A stretch of 64,000 nt of DNA from positions 4,650,001 through 4,714,000 of the forward strand of contig NZ_CP059733.1 in assembly GCF_000948985.2 (NCBI RefSeq). Reading direction: 5' to 3'. Below, piece by piece: positions 26,609-37,083 of the stretch. The notes beneath the pieces were generated by a model. It had not been told where the DNA came from. It did no database searches and saw only the letters and a list, made by a program, of their open reading frames with translations. How positions within the stretch are numbered: the first letter of the stretch is position 1; each line of letters opens with the position of its first letter. Both the position numbers and the translations under genes were made by a program. The DNA comes from Thalassomonas viridans (GTDB taxonomy: Bacteria; Pseudomonadota; Gammaproteobacteria; Enterobacterales; Alteromonadaceae).

Positions 26609-29158
26609 ATGAACACTACCGCTAAACATCTGCTGTCGCTGTCACTCGCCCTGCTGCTTGCCGGCTGCGGCGGTGACGATAACGATACAAATTCAGAAAA
26701 AACCTTAGTTGCCTTTGCGCCGGGCGGCAAACTCAGTGCCGAAATCCGCTGGACAGACTACGGTGTCCCCCATATCACCGCCGACAACCTGCAAAGCCTG
26801 GCATACGGTTCAGGCTTTGCCTATGCCCGGGACAATGCCTGCATTTTGGCGGATCAAATGGTGAAAATCCGCAGCGAAAGGGCCAAGTACTTCGGCCCGG
26901 ACAAGATAGCGGGCTCGGGTGATTCTGCACATTTGATCTCGGATTTTGGTTACCTGGCGTTAAAGGTAATGGCTTCCGCCAACGAACACTACCCGGGTTT
27001 AAGCGACAACTCCCGGGCCCTGGTCGAAGGTTATGTCGCCGGTTATAACCGCTACCTGGAAGAAACCGGCATAGATAACCTGGATCCTGCCTGTGCCGGA
27101 CAAAGCTGGGTGCAGCCAATTACGGCGCAGGAATTGACCGCCTACATCTTTGCCACCTCGCAACTGGCCAGCGGCGAATCTTTTATGGAACTGGCTTTTT
27201 TTGCCAACCCGAACGACGACGACAGCTATCTGCCCTACGCCTTCAACCCGGCAGCAACCGCCAGCAGCCAGGATGTTGAGCCAAGCCACGACAAACTGCT
27301 TACCGGCTTACGGCAAAACATCCGCCGCCAGGCCGGTAATTTTACAATCCCGGATCAGGAGCACGGCGATCTCGGCTCCAACGGCTGGGGCCTGGGCAAG
27401 GATAAAACCGAAAACGGCCAGGGCATCTTACTGGCCAACCCACATTTTCCCTATACCGGACATTTAAGGTTTTGGCAGTCGCATGTCACCATTCCCGGGG
27501 TGCTGGATGTGATGGGGGGCAGCCTGCAGGGACTGCCGGGAATCGTCAATATCGGCTTTAACCAAAATATTGCCTGGACCCATACCGTTTCCAACTCCAG
27601 GCGCTTTGTCTTATACCAGCTAAGGCTCAGCGAAGATAACCCGCTGCAATACCAATATGACGACGATACCCGGGAAATCAGCAAACAAAGCTACCAGATA
27701 GCAATGAAAGCCGGCGACAGCACCATTACCTTGGCCAAAGACTATTACTATAGCCACCATGGCTTAATGGTGGAGACCCCGCCGGAAATGAATTTACTGA
27801 CCTGGTCGGAAACCGGCGCCTTTACCCTCAGGGATGCCGCAGAGGAAAATACCGACCTGATAGATCACTGGCTGGCCATCAATCTGGCCGGTAATCTAAC
27901 CGAGTTTCAGCAGGCATACCGGGATTATGACGGTATTCCCTGGGTCAATACCATGTACGCCGACGATGCCGGCAACGCCTTTTATATCGATAAAACCCGG
28001 GTATTAAATTTAAGCGACAACGCCCTGGCCCAAATGCGCACAGACCCTGAGCTGGTGGCTACCCGGGCCGCCATCGGCTTTGATATCCTGCCCGGCAATA
28101 CCAGTGTATTTGAACCGGACGGCTTAAACAGCTACCAGCAGGCTCCCAAGCTGTTGCGCCCCGATTATGTGCAAAACTCCAATGACAGCTACTGGGCCAC
28201 CAATTTAAATGAACTTATGTCCGGATATTCCATTCTTTACGGCGATGATCTCGCACCGCTGTCGTTAAGAACCCGTATGGGACTGACCTTGCTAAGCGAC
28301 AGCAGCGGCGAAGACGGCTTATTTAACGCCGGTGAAGTCGAAACCGCCCTGCTCAGCAACCGCAGCTATCTGGCGGAAGCCGTCTTGGCGGATTTATTAA
28401 ACCAGTGCCGGGCACAGGGCAATGAACCGGTAACCCTAAATAACGGCCTGGCGGTAAACATAGCAAATGCCTGTAATGCCCTTGGTAACTTCAGCGGTGT
28501 AATGACGCAAGATAGCCGCTCCGGCCATATTTTTAAGGAATTTGCCTTTAAATTCGATCAGGATCGGCACTTTAACCGGCCGTTTGATGTCAACGATCCC
28601 TTAAACACCCCCAATGATTTGGCAACCGATGGCAGCGTATTGCAGGCATTTGCCGCGGCGGTAGCCAATATTAACCAGACATCACTGGACTATAATGCCT
28701 CCCTAGGCAGTATCCAGTTTACTGAAAAAACCCTCCACAGCCATGGCGAAGCCAATGCCAGCGGCCTGCGGTTTCCCTGGGCCGGCAGCACCCACCGGGA
28801 AGGTGGCTTTAATGTCTTTTCCCCGGCGGATGGTGACAGTACCCTCTACCCGATACATCAGTATCCCGGGGTGCTGGACGTAGAAAGCGGGCGGCCTTTG
28901 GCGTCCGGGTTAAGCGAGCAGGGCTATCACCTCAACTACGGCTCCAGCTGGATGTTTGTGGTCAGCTTCACCGATTCAGGCCCTTCTGCCCGCGGCTTGC
29001 TGGCTTATTCGCAATCGTCCGATAGCGAGTCCCCCCATATGGACGATCAAAACCGCTATTATTCCGAGCACGGCACATTGCGGCCCCTGCGGTTTGCCCG
29101 ACAGGAGGTACTCAACAACACCATAGACAAGCGGGAGCTCAGTTCAGACCAGCCATAA
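26609..29158 (+). CDS. lipoprotein penicillin-acylase family hydrolase (AHL-acylase-like)
   Basis: 849 residues from the ATG at 26609, which has AAGG upstream; an upstream ATG at 26564 would bury the signal. A lipoprotein signal ends in LLLAGCGG, so the protein is membrane-anchored in the envelope. It follows the Ntn-hydrolase layout: alpha chain, linker, then autocleavage before Ser257 in LGSNGWGLG, which becomes the N-terminal nucleophile. Downstream blocks such as LANPHFPY and WTHTVSNSRRF belong to the S45 family. Related enzymes (PvdQ, QuiP, aculeacin acylase) remove acyl chains from AHL signals, lipopeptides or siderophore precursors. Substrate here is unknown; quorum quenching is a reasonable guess. 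Confidence 0.85.
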   Translation: MNTTAKHLLSLSLALLLAGCGGDDNDTNSEKTLVAFAPGGKLSAEIRWTDYGVPHITADNLQSLAYGSGFAYARDNACILADQMVKIRSERAKYFGPDKIAGSGDSAHLISDFGYLALKVMASANEHYPGLSDNSRALVEGYVAGYNRYLEETGIDNLDPACAGQSWVQPITAQELTAYIFATSQLASGESFMELAFFANPNDDDSYLPYAFNPAATASSQDVEPSHDKLLTGLRQNIRRQAGNFTIPDQEHGDLGSNGWGLGKDKTENGQGILLANPHFPYTGHLRFWQSHVTIPGVLDVMGGSLQGLPGIVNIGFNQNIAWTHTVSNSRRFVLYQLRLSEDNPLQYQYDDDTREISKQSYQIAMKAGDSTITLAKDYYYSHHGLMVETPPEMNLLTWSETGAFTLRDAAEENTDLIDHWLAINLAGNLTEFQQAYRDYDGIPWVNTMYADDAGNAFYIDKTRVLNLSDNALAQMRTDPELVATRAAIGFDILPGNTSVFEPDGLNSYQQAPKLLRPDYVQNSNDSYWATNLNELMSGYSILYGDDLAPLSLRTRMGLTLLSDSSGEDGLFNAGEVETALLSNRSYLAEAVLADLLNQCRAQGNEPVTLNNGLAVNIANACNALGNFSGVMTQDSRSGHIFKEFAFKFDQDRHFNRPFDVNDPLNTPNDLATDGSVLQAFAAAVANINQTSLDYNASLGSIQFTEKTLHSHGEANASGLRFPWAGSTHREGGFNVFSPADGDSTLYPIHQYPGVLDVESGRPLASGLSEQGYHLNYGSSWMFVVSFTDSGPSARGLLAYSQSSDSESPHMDDQNRYYSEHGTLRPLRFARQEVLNNTIDKRELSSDQP

Positions 29159-29211
29159 ACAAACACCCGGTATGATTTTCCTTAAGGTATCAGGGAAATT
29201 CATACCGGGTG
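29154..29211 (-). terminator. terminator between acylase and M28 peptidase
   Basis: CACCCGGTATGA pairs with TCATACCGGGTG, with more pairing inside. On the minus strand the T-rich TGTTTGTTTAT follows, so it mainly ends the M28 transcript and may also work from the other side. Confidence 0.75.
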
Positions 29212-29235
29212 CTGTTATCGGGCAAAGCTAAAATA

Positions 29236-30888
29236 TCAACGGCCGTCGAGGGCCCGGCGTTTTTTAAAGTCAGAATCCGCCAGCCATTTCGGCCAGTGAT
29301 CGCTGTTGGCCAGTTTTAGGGCTATGGCCTGCAACAAGGCCATATCCTGCTCCATGCCCGCCAGCGACCAGGCGGCAGAGTAATCATCCGCCTCCTTATG
29401 GTATTTGTGGCTGATATAGTCCGGATCTGTATCCCCCAGGCTCATAAACAGCAAACCCGGTACTCCCTGCTTGGCCAGGGAGAAATGATCCGAACGGAAA
29501 AACAAACCGTTCTGCGGCCTGGGATCCATTTTCACCCGCCGTCCCTGCGCCCCGGCGGCATCCGCCAGATAGTGCTCCATTTCAGACATGTTTTTTCCGT
29601 ACTGCAGGATATAATCGACGCTATCCGACGGGTTCATACCGTCGATATTCAGCACAGCCACCATTTGTTTGCTCGGGTACAGGCCGCCTTCGGCAAAAAG
29701 CTCGGAGCCGATCAGGCCGGTTTCTTCGGCGGTATAATTAACAAACACGATCGAGCGTTTAAAAGGAGATGCTTTTGAACGGGCCATCAAGGTCCGGGCC
29801 AGCTCTAATGTTGCCGCCGTGCCGGTGGCATTGTCTACCGCACCGTTATGAATTTTAGGGCCCCCGGGCGTTTGCTTGGTTCCTAAATGATCCCAGTGGG
29901 CGCTGATCACTATATATTCATCCGCCAGCTTGGTGCCCGGCAAAAGCGCCACCACATTATCAGACTCTGCCTGCTCGATTTGACTGTTTAAGGTTAAGTT
30001 GGCCTCAAGCGCCAGCGGCACCGGCTTAAAACCGCGTGTTTTGGCCCCGGCTTTTAACGCCTGGTAATCCATGCCCGCCCGGGCAAATAAGCGCTCGGCG
30101 GCATCTAAATGCAGCCAGCCCATCACAGGCAACATCCCGCTATTGCTGTTTTCGTCAACCAGGGTAAATTTGCTGCCGGTATTTGAGTTTTCCACCACGC
30201 CCCAGGGGTAACCTGCGGCATCGGTTTCATGAACGATAAGCACGCCTTTGGCTCCCTGGCGGGCGGCTTCTTCATATTTGTAGGTCCAGCGGCCGTAATA
30301 GGTCATGGCATTGCCGGTAAAGAGATTGTCATCCTGGGTGGCGAAACCGGGATCGTTCACCAGCATCAGCAAGGTTTTGCCCTTCACATCCAGGCCGGCA
30401 TAATCGTTCCACTGGTATTCCGGGGCATTGATGCCGTAACCGACAAAGACCAGCTCAGAATCCTTAAGCCGTACCTCGGGATTTATCTGTTTAGTGCGGG
30501 CGGTAAAGTCTTTTCCGGCGGCAAAATGCAGATCCCCCAGTTGCAATACCATATCCTGATCAGGGGTCAGCTTTGCCATAGGGACTTTTTGCAGGAAACC
30601 GTCACCGGCTCCCGGCGCCAGTCCGGCCTGTTGATAGGCTTTTGCCAGATAGCTTGTGGTCAAAGTCTCCCCTTGCGACAGCGGGCCACGGCCGCCGAAC
30701 TCATCGGAAGCCAGGGTTTTGATATGCCGGTGCAGGTTGGCGAGATTAAACCCCGCATCTCCCTGCTGATATGCGGTTTTTGTATCAGCAGCTGCTGAAG
30801 ACGCCTGCTCCCGGCCGGTATCACTACAGCCCGCCAATGCCAGGGCACAGGCGGATAATGCCGTAAAAAAGTAAAGGTATCTCTTCAT
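29236..30888 (-). CDS. lipoprotein M28 aminopeptidase
   Basis: 550 residues with lipobox ALAGC (C21). A PA domain insert spans about residues 140-290 (ARQGAKGVLIV). The M28 zinc ligands are visible: H331 in SAHWDHLGT, D352 in VDNATG, E388-E389 in AEETGLIGSE, D416 in NIDGMN and H468 in RSDHFS. All are intact, so the enzyme should be active, taking single residues from peptide N-termini outside the cytoplasm. It is convergent with the acylase. Likely used for scavenging peptides. Confidence 0.9.
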   Translation of the reverse strand: MKRYLYFFTALSACALALAGCSDTGREQASSAAADTKTAYQQGDAGFNLANLHRHIKTLASDEFGGRGPLSQGETLTTSYLAKAYQQAGLAPGAGDGFLQKVPMAKLTPDQDMVLQLGDLHFAAGKDFTARTKQINPEVRLKDSELVFVGYGINAPEYQWNDYAGLDVKGKTLLMLVNDPGFATQDDNLFTGNAMTYYGRWTYKYEEAARQGAKGVLIVHETDAAGYPWGVVENSNTGSKFTLVDENSNSGMLPVMGWLHLDAAERLFARAGMDYQALKAGAKTRGFKPVPLALEANLTLNSQIEQAESDNVVALLPGTKLADEYIVISAHWDHLGTKQTPGGPKIHNGAVDNATGTAATLELARTLMARSKASPFKRSIVFVNYTAEETGLIGSELFAEGGLYPSKQMVAVLNIDGMNPSDSVDYILQYGKNMSEMEHYLADAAGAQGRRVKMDPRPQNGLFFRSDHFSLAKQGVPGLLFMSLGDTDPDYISHKYHKEADDYSAAWSLAGMEQDMALLQAIALKLANSDHWPKWLADSDFKKRRALDGR

Positions 30889-30936
30889 AAAGGTTTCATT
30901 ATTCTTATAAAAGTTAACCAGCTTATCTTAAAAAGA

Positions 30937-30986
30937 AAAAACAAAAAAGCCAGCCATTTTACCCTTAAGTAAAACGGCTGGCTTTT
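30937..30986 (-). terminator. terminator of the TorF-type porin gene
   Basis: AAGCCAGCC-A-TTTTAC pairs with GTAAAA-C-GGCTGGCTT around CCTTAA. On the minus strand TTTTTTGTTTTTT follows. It is T-flanked on both sides and could work both ways. Confidence 0.9.
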
Positions 30987-31017
30987 ATTCTTGTCCGTTA
31001 TGGCTATATGGTGCTAA

Positions 31018-31722
31018 TTACAGACCGAAAGTACGGGAAACAGAGAACACCACCCGGCTGTCGGCGGTATCTATATCCATATTGGTATCTTCCAGCGCCA
31101 GGCTAAAGTCGAAGCCTTTATAGCTGGTCATATATTCCAGACGGTAGTGGTTGTAGCCGTTTTTACCGTCCCAGGCCCATTTGTTTTCATCATCCGACAA
31201 AGAGCGGTCGAAGCTGATGCGGACATTATGGCCTTCGGTTACCGTAACCGTATGGGCAATCATGGCAATATAGTGGTCAACATCCACACCGAAGTAGTCC
31301 CAGCTGTACCAGAAGTTCATTTCTGTTTGACCCGCATCGGACTGGTAGCCGAACTTGGCATAGGCTTCAGGATAATTGTAATCATCCGAGTAGGAAGCGC
31401 CGTGGTAGGTGTAATAGGCGATACCGGCGTCCAGGGAGAACTTTTCATCTAACTGGTAGTATTTGCCGATATAAAAATCCCATTCGGTATCGGTATCGTC
31501 ACCGCCGCCGAAATCGACATTTGACGCCCAGCTGCCGGCATAAAAACCATTGTCCCTGCTGTAGTCCAGGCTGGCCTGTAACGCCGGATCATTGCTGGTC
31601 TGGCTGACACCGTTAAAGGTGTAATCGGAAGCAAGATTAACCGTGGCTGACCAGTCGGCATTTGCCGCGCCGGATAGCGCCAGCAAACTTGCCGTTGTTA
31701 GTGCTAACAAACTTTTTTTCAT
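31018..31722 (-). CDS. TorF-family outer-membrane porin-like protein
   Basis: 234 residues with a signal peptide ending near GAANA-DW. The mature start WSATVNLASDYTFNGVSQT is typical of the TorF/Gcw_chp family. Alternating strands follow and the last residue motif is a beta-barrel end (VVFSVSRTFGL). It probably forms an outer-membrane barrel with an unknown substrate. It lies 111 bases after the BCCT gene on the same strand, so choline-related passage is possible but unproven. Confidence 0.8.
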   Translation of the reverse strand: MKKSLLALTTASLLALSGAANADWSATVNLASDYTFNGVSQTSNDPALQASLDYSRDNGFYAGSWASNVDFGGGDDTDTEWDFYIGKYYQLDEKFSLDAGIAYYTYHGASYSDDYNYPEAYAKFGYQSDAGQTEMNFWYSWDYFGVDVDHYIAMIAHTVTVTEGHNVRISFDRSLSDDENKWAWDGKNGYNHYRLEYMTSYKGFDFSLALEDTNMDIDTADSRVVFSVSRTFGL

Positions 31723-31787
31723 CGTGATCTCATTTTTCTTAGTGTTTATATGTGATGGTAAATATTATTGTTGTTATTCGTTATATT

Positions 31788-31821
31788 GCTAACCTGACAG
31801 CAGATACGCCGCCAGGTTAGC
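31788..31821 (-). terminator. hairpin after the BCCT gene
   Basis: GCTAACCTG and CAGGTTAGC form a perfect 9-bp stem, 13 bases after the BCCT stop. No T-run follows on the minus strand, so readthrough to the porin gene is likely. Confidence 0.45.
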
Positions 31822-31833
31822 CTTGATACTGGT

Positions 31834-33051
31834 TTAGTTCGCCAGCTCAATTTTATTAAAGTCGATTTTGTTTTCTTTCGGTGAAGCGGCAATATTGCTG
31901 ACCACGGCAAACTTCTTCCACAAAATATAGCCGAAACAGGCGAAGAAGATACCTATCACTACCGCGCCTACCCACTGGATCTGTAAAAAGTCCAGTTTAA
32001 ACAGCAGGGTCAACACGCATAAAGCGGTCAGGTTGCCGATAAAGTACTTCACCTTGCCAAAGCGGGCCACCGTCAGGTTCAGGTTATCAGTATAGAGACG
32101 GATCAGTGAATCAAGCGAATTGATCACAAAAGTGATGCCCACTATAACCATGGCCAGGTTGTAGAAACCTGCGGTTTCCAGGCCGTTGGCGCTGTAGTAA
32201 TAAAGCACGCTGAACCAGATGGCGATCGGAATAGACGGGAACACCAGCATAGCCAGCAGTACCTGGTAAGTGCGCAGGCCGCCGACAAAGCGTGAAGTAA
32301 ACTGGCCGATCATTATGCTCCAGGCAAACCACCAGTAAAGGTAGAATTCGTGGTAGTCGTTAAGCGGCAGGACAAACTCATGAATATTGCCGAAATAGCC
32401 CCCCAGCAGGGAAACGGTATTGGCAAACTCGGCAACAGAAGAGTCTTGCGACAGGAAAGCCCCGCCCCACATCAGGGCGATTAATCCCAGGAAAAACCAG
32501 GTAGTCGCCAGGCTGAGAATACGCACATAACGCAAACTGGTGCTGGAATAAACCGCAAAGGCAATGGCTAAAAACACGATCAGGTAGAAACTGCCGATAA
32601 CGGTTTCGCCGTCACCCACTTCCGGCATATACCAGGGTAAGTTGCTCAGCAGTAAGTAAGCGGTGAAGGCACAGGTACCGATAATCACGATATTGTTGAT
32701 AAATTTCACCACGGGAATTTCAAAAAACTTCACCCTGGGCTCAATCACACAGAAATAAAAACAGGTAAGGAAATAAAAACCCCAGATAAGAAAAGCCCAG
32801 AAGCCGAATTCGATTGCCAGCGGATTGGTAAAGCCATATTCGGGGCTGGCGGCCAGGTCGGCATAACCGGCAAATTCCGTCAGCGGGAACATGATCAGGC
32901 CGACATCCAGGCCGGAGGTAAATAAAATGGCGATAAAGGTAAAGGTGCGCACCGGGGTGACACCGATACAACGTAAATTGCCCCAGCGCATTAAGATCAC
33001 TGCAATGGCGGCAAAGGTAAATAATATGCCTGCGGATAACCAGGTTGTCAT
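31834..33051 (-). CDS. short BCCT-family transporter, probable choline carrier
   Basis: A 405-residue membrane protein. The stretch WWFAWSIMIGQFTSRFVGG matches the BCCT tryptophan box region in weakened form. FTSGLDVGLIMFPLTEF matches the first conserved glycine-rich helix. Usual BCCT carriers have over 500 residues and 12 helices; this one lacks the first helices and the long C-tail, and begins right at MTTWLSAGIL. The start has GGGGAG six bases upstream, so the short form looks real. It is next after betA on the same strand, which suggests choline or betaine uptake. Confidence 0.7.
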   Translation of the reverse strand: MTTWLSAGILFTFAAIAVILMRWGNLRCIGVTPVRTFTFIAILFTSGLDVGLIMFPLTEFAGYADLAASPEYGFTNPLAIEFGFWAFLIWGFYFLTCFYFCVIEPRVKFFEIPVVKFINNIVIIGTCAFTAYLLLSNLPWYMPEVGDGETVIGSFYLIVFLAIAFAVYSSTSLRYVRILSLATTWFFLGLIALMWGGAFLSQDSSVAEFANTVSLLGGYFGNIHEFVLPLNDYHEFYLYWWFAWSIMIGQFTSRFVGGLRTYQVLLAMLVFPSIPIAIWFSVLYYYSANGLETAGFYNLAMVIVGITFVINSLDSLIRLYTDNLNLTVARFGKVKYFIGNLTALCVLTLLFKLDFLQIQWVGAVVIGIFFACFGYILWKKFAVVSNIAASPKENKIDFNKIELAN

Positions 33052-33147
33052 GTGCTGCTCCCCGGTTTACTGCTCGTTGAGATAAAAACTGTTTTACTCA
33101 TGTCTACTCCGTGTTTAGTTAAATCACTGGTAGAACTATTCTTACGC

Positions 33148-33176
33148 CCGTTAATCCCGGTTAGCCGGGTTAACGG
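33148..33176 (-). other. hairpin in the betA-BCCT gap
   Basis: CCGTTAATCCCGG and CCGGGTTAACGG pair with one bulge around TTAG. No T-run follows. It may shield or process the bet transcript between the two genes. Confidence 0.45.
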
Positions 33177-33271
33177 TATCAGACCTTATATATGGCATGA
33201 TAAAACGATCTGCTTGGGTTGCCCCTTCATGCTATATGTAAACCCTGAAAATAGCTCAGGTTATATCAAAT

Positions 33272-33301
33272 GCCCGGGGATGGCCTTGCAGGCTCCCGGG
33301 C
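33272..33301 (-). terminator. weak terminator-like hairpin after betA
   Basis: GCCCGGG and CCCGGGC form a 7-bp stem with an inner GCCT/AGGC pair, 16 bases after the betA stop. The tract behind it (ATTTGATAT) is only weakly T-rich, so partial attenuation before the BCCT gene fits. Confidence 0.45.
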
Positions 33302-33316
33302 AAGATGAATTTTGTA

Positions 33317-35017
33317 TTACTGCGGCTTGATTTCCCTGGCCGCTTTGCCCTGTCTTTGCTGTTGCTGCCAGTTGTCGTCCATCACCACTTCGGCATTGGC
33401 CGGCGGCAGCGGCTCACGCTGTAAAATCATATCGGCGGCGCGCTCGGCCACCATAATGGTGGGGGCATTTAAGTTGCCGTTGGGGATAGTGGGGAAAATC
33501 GACGAGTCCACCACCCTAAGTCCATCAATGCCGTGCACCTTAGTTTCCGGGTCTACCACCGCCAGCTCATCCGTGCCCATTTTGCAGGAACAGGAGGGGT
33601 GATATGCGCTTTCGACAAAATTACGGACAAAATCATCTATCTGTTCGTCGGTTTGTACGTCCATGCCGGGCTGGATTTCTTCACCGCGAAATTCATCCAG
33701 TGCCGGCTGGTTGATGATCTCCCGAGTCAGTTTCACACAATCGCGGAAACCTTCACGGTCATCTTCATGTTGCAGGTAGTTAAACAAAATCTCGGGATGC
33801 GCTTTAGGATCGGCAGAGACAGCCTTGACCGCGCCGCGGCTTTTAGGCTTGTTATGGCCGATATGCACCTGGAAACCGTGACCGGCAAAGGCTTCCTTGC
33901 CGTCATAACGCATCGCGGCCGGCAGGAAATGATATTGCAGGTCCGGCCATTCAACCCCGGCTTTGGAGCGGATAAAACCACAGGACTCAAAATGGTTGGT
34001 GGAACCCAGGCCTTGCTTGGTTAAGATCCAGCGCACGCCAATTTTCAGTTTGCTCCACCAGTCAAGTTCGCCGTTGAGTGAAATCGGCTGCTTGCATTTA
34101 AACTGGAAATAAAATTCCAAATGATCCTGCAGGTTCTCACCGACGCCGGGCAGCTCATGTAAGGTTTCAATCCCCGCCTTCTCCAGTACGGCTTTCGCAC
34201 CGATGCCGGAAAGCTGCAAAATATGGGGAGAGCCGACAGGACCGGCGGATAATACCACTTCCTTGTTGGCCTTAACCTCAACAAGCTGACCTTTACGCTC
34301 ATAGCGGATGCCGACGGCTTTTTTCCCTGCCAACAGCACCTTATGTACCAAGGCATGGGTCACTACGGTTAAGTTTTCCCGGGACATTGCCGGACGCAGG
34401 TAGGCATTGGCGGTAGAATGGCGCACGCCCTCTTTGATGGTCATATGCATAGGGCCAAAGCCTTCCTGGCGGGCGCCGTTATAATCGCCGGTTTCCATAT
34501 AACCGGCATCAACACCGGCTTTAATAAAGGCTTTATACAGGGGGTTGGCCATCTCATTGCCGTTGTTTACCCCTAAAGGCCCGCTTTCGCCGCGGTAGTC
34601 ATCGCCGCCGAAAGCCCAGCTTTCCGCTTTTTTGAAATAAGGCAGGCAATGTTGGTAATCCCAGCCGGCGGCGCCTTCTTGCTGCCACTCGTCGAAATCC
34701 CGGGCATGACCGCGCACATACACCATGCCGTTGATGGAAGAAGAGCCCCCCAGCACTTTTCCCCGGGGGCAATGCATGCGCCGGTTGTTAAGATAAGGCT
34801 CCGGCTGGGTTTCAAACTGCCAGGCGTACTTTTTGGTATTCATGGGAATGGACAAGGCGGTGGGCATCTGGATAAAAATGCTCTTGTCGCTGCCGCCGGT
34901 TTCCACCAGCAAGACTTTGTTGTTGCTGTCTTCGCTCAGGCGGTTGGCCAGTACGCAACCGGCAGAGCCGGCGCCGACAATAATGTAATCGAAAGCTTCT
35001 TGTTTACTGATATTCAC
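33317..35017 (-). CDS. betA: choline dehydrogenase
   Basis: A 566-residue GMC oxidoreductase, close to the E. coli BetA length. The FAD site is [19 protein letters not shown] near the N-terminus. The GMC signatures are [15 protein letters not shown] and [15 protein letters not shown]. The active-site block near the C-terminus is [12 protein letters not shown] and the final FAD block is [10 protein letters not shown]. It oxidises choline to betaine aldehyde at the membrane. It starts one base after the betB stop codon. Confidence 0.93.
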   Translation of the reverse strand: MNISKQEAFDYIIVGAGSAGCVLANRLSEDSNNKVLLVETGGSDKSIFIQMPTALSIPMNTKKYAWQFETQPEPYLNNRRMHCPRGKVLGGSSSINGMVYVRGHARDFDEWQQEGAAGWDYQHCLPYFKKAESWAFGGDDYRGESGPLGVNNGNEMANPLYKAFIKAGVDAGYMETGDYNGARQEGFGPMHMTIKEGVRHSTANAYLRPAMSRENLTVVTHALVHKVLLAGKKAVGIRYERKGQLVEVKANKEVVLSAGPVGSPHILQLSGIGAKAVLEKAGIETLHELPGVGENLQDHLEFYFQFKCKQPISLNGELDWWSKLKIGVRWILTKQGLGSTNHFESCGFIRSKAGVEWPDLQYHFLPAAMRYDGKEAFAGHGFQVHIGHNKPKSRGAVKAVSADPKAHPEILFNYLQHEDDREGFRDCVKLTREIINQPALDEFRGEEIQPGMDVQTDEQIDDFVRNFVESAYHPSCSCKMGTDELAVVDPETKVHGIDGLRVVDSSIFPTIPNGNLNAPTIMVAERAADMILQREPLPPANAEVVMDDNWQQQQRQGKAAREIKPQ

Positions 35018-35018
35018 G

Positions 35019-36482
35019 TTAAAAAGGACTCTCTAAAGGCGTTAAACCTACATATACCGCTTTAAGCTGGGTATACTGGCTTAGGGTTGCCAGGCCGTTT
35101 TCACGGCCCAGTCCCGACTGCTTATAACCCCCCACCGGCATTTCCGCCGGCGAAGCGCCATAATTGTTGATCCAGCAAATCCCCGCCTGCAACTGATGTA
35201 TCACCCGATGCGCCCGGCTGATATCCCGGGTAAAGACACCGGCAGCTAAACCTAATTTAGTATTATTGGCGCGCCGGATGACTTCCTGTTCATCGTCAAA
35301 ACACAGCACCGACATCACGGGACCGAAAATCTCTTCACGGCAGATGGTCATGTCGTCACGGCAATCGGTAAAAATGGTCGGCGCGACAAAATAACCGTTC
35401 GGGCTGTTTTCAGGTTTGAGCGCCTCACCGCCATGCGCTAAGGTCGCTCCCTCCCGCACGCCGATATTAACATAATCGAGCACTTTTTTCCGGTGCGCCT
35501 CGGTGATCAGGGCGCCGAAGTTGGTTTTCGCCAGCATAGGATCGCCGGCAATGATATTTTCCCGGGTACGTTTGAGTAATTTTTCCATAAAAGCCGGATA
35601 GATGGCTTTTTGCACAAACACCCGAGTACCGTTGGTGCAGATTTCTCCCTGGGTATAAAAATTTCCCAGCATAGCCGCGGAAACGGCATTATCGACATCG
35701 GCGTCGTCAAAAATAATCAGGGGCGATTTACCGCCTAACTCCATGGTGACTTCTTTTAAATTGCCGGCAGCGGCGGTCATGACTTTTTTGCCGGTACCCA
35801 CTTCGCCGGTAAAAGAGACTTTTGCGATCTCTTCATGATGAGACAACCAGGCGCCGACTTTGCCGTCACCGAGTACGACATTAAAGACGCCGTCCGGCAC
35901 CCCGGCCTCGGCAAAGATTTCCGCAAGCTTGAGCGATCCCAACGGGGTTTCTTCCGACGGTTTAAAGATCATAACATTACCGCAGGCAAGCGCCGGCGCC
36001 GATTTCCAGCAGGCAATTTGCAACGGATAATTCCAGGCACCGATACCGGCGCAAATGCCCAGCGGTTCTTTGCGGGTATAATAAAAATCGTCCCCGACGC
36101 TTTGTTGGTTGCCCTCAAGCCCCGGCACTAAACCGGCAAAAAACTCGATAGAATCGGCGCCGGTTTGTACATCTACCACAGACGCTTCCTGCCAGGGCTT
36201 GCCGGTATCGCACACTTCTATCGCCGCCAGTTCGTCATTACGCTCGCGTAATAAGGCTACCGCCTTTAATAAAATCCGGCTGCGCTCTGTCGGCGTTTTC
36301 GCCGACCACAGGGCAAAACCTTCACGGGCGCTTTTTATCGCCGCCTGCTGTATTTTCTCATCGGCAACCTCCACCCGATAGATCACTTCCCCGGTGGCGG
36401 GATTGGTTACAGCAAAGGTTTCACCGCTGTCGTTTGCCAGATACCGGCCATGGATAAAATTTTGATAAGTGGGTAACGGCAT
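35019..36482 (-). CDS. betB: betaine aldehyde dehydrogenase
   Basis: A 487-residue NAD(P)-dependent aldehyde dehydrogenase. The catalytic glutamate lies in MELGGKSP and the cysteine in [13 protein letters not shown]. The NAD-fold motif [11 protein letters not shown] is also present. It makes glycine betaine, a compatible solute, from the product of BetA. Its ATG overlaps the betI stop codon by one base (TAATG). Confidence 0.93.
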   Translation of the reverse strand: MPLPTYQNFIHGRYLANDSGETFAVTNPATGEVIYRVEVADEKIQQAAIKSAREGFALWSAKTPTERSRILLKAVALLRERNDELAAIEVCDTGKPWQEASVVDVQTGADSIEFFAGLVPGLEGNQQSVGDDFYYTRKEPLGICAGIGAWNYPLQIACWKSAPALACGNVMIFKPSEETPLGSLKLAEIFAEAGVPDGVFNVVLGDGKVGAWLSHHEEIAKVSFTGEVGTGKKVMTAAAGNLKEVTMELGGKSPLIIFDDADVDNAVSAAMLGNFYTQGEICTNGTRVFVQKAIYPAFMEKLLKRTRENIIAGDPMLAKTNFGALITEAHRKKVLDYVNIGVREGATLAHGGEALKPENSPNGYFVAPTIFTDCRDDMTICREEIFGPVMSVLCFDDEQEVIRRANNTKLGLAAGVFTRDISRAHRVIHQLQAGICWINNYGASPAEMPVGGYKQSGLGRENGLATLSQYTQLKAVYVGLTPLESPF

Positions 36483-37081
36483 TACTTGTCTCCGTACTGC
36501 TGTAATAGGTTTTCAATAAAACATTTGCATAAATGCTCCGCCTGGGAGAATTCTTCTGTCGGTTGCGCACTCAGGGCGCTGCGCAGCCAAAAGCCGTCGA
36601 TCATCGCCGCCGTCTGTTTTGCGGCTATGGTGGCCTGCTCTTTTGGCAGCATTTGGGCAAAGGAATAACGTAAATTACTGTACAGGCGGGCGCTGTTGAT
36701 ATGCTGGAGCCGGGCCAAGGCCGGATCGTGCATCGCTCGGGCCCAGAAACACAGCCAGGTTTGGTAAACAGATGCCGTGCGTTGCAGCTGGGTAAAGTTG
36801 GCTTCGACAATTTTAAATAAACGCTCAGTCGCACTCAGATTTTGCCCCCGGGTACCTTCAAGCAAGGCCTGCTTTAATTGCTCCAGCAAATGCCTGATGG
36901 TGGCTTCGATCAACCCCTGCTTACCGCCAAAATAGTGGCTGATAATGCCGGAAGACATACCCGCTAACTTACTGATGGTGACAATAGTGCTGTTTTGTAA
37001 ACCATGAAGGGCAACGGACTCTAATGTAGCATTGATCAGTTCGAGTCGACGTTGTGCTTGAATCTCGATGTTAAACCTTAT
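36482..37081 (-). CDS. betI: TetR-family regulator of the bet operon, non-standard start
   Basis: The frame has [18 protein letters not shown], the BetI recognition-helix region. The first ATG (36958) would give 158 residues and cut the helix-turn-helix in half. Upstream the frame stays open and reads [14 protein letters not shown] and [15 protein letters not shown], a full TetR N-terminus. It reaches ATA at 37081 (199 residues), the usual BetI length, then a stop lies two codons earlier. There is no ATG, GTG or TTG in this stretch. ATC (37069), with AAGG six bases upstream, and ATT (37063) are the other non-standard choices. BetI represses bet genes and is relieved by choline. Confidence 0.8.
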   Translation of the reverse strand: MRFNIEIQAQRRLELINATLESVALHGLQNSTIVTISKLAGMSSGIISHYFGGKQGLIEATIRHLLEQLKQALLEGTRGQNLSATERLFKIVEANFTQLQRTASVYQTWLCFWARAMHDPALARLQHINSARLYSNLRYSFAQMLPKEQATIAAKQTAAMIDGFWLRSALSAQPTEEFSQAEHLCKCFIENLLQQYGDK

Positions 37082-37083
37082 CT

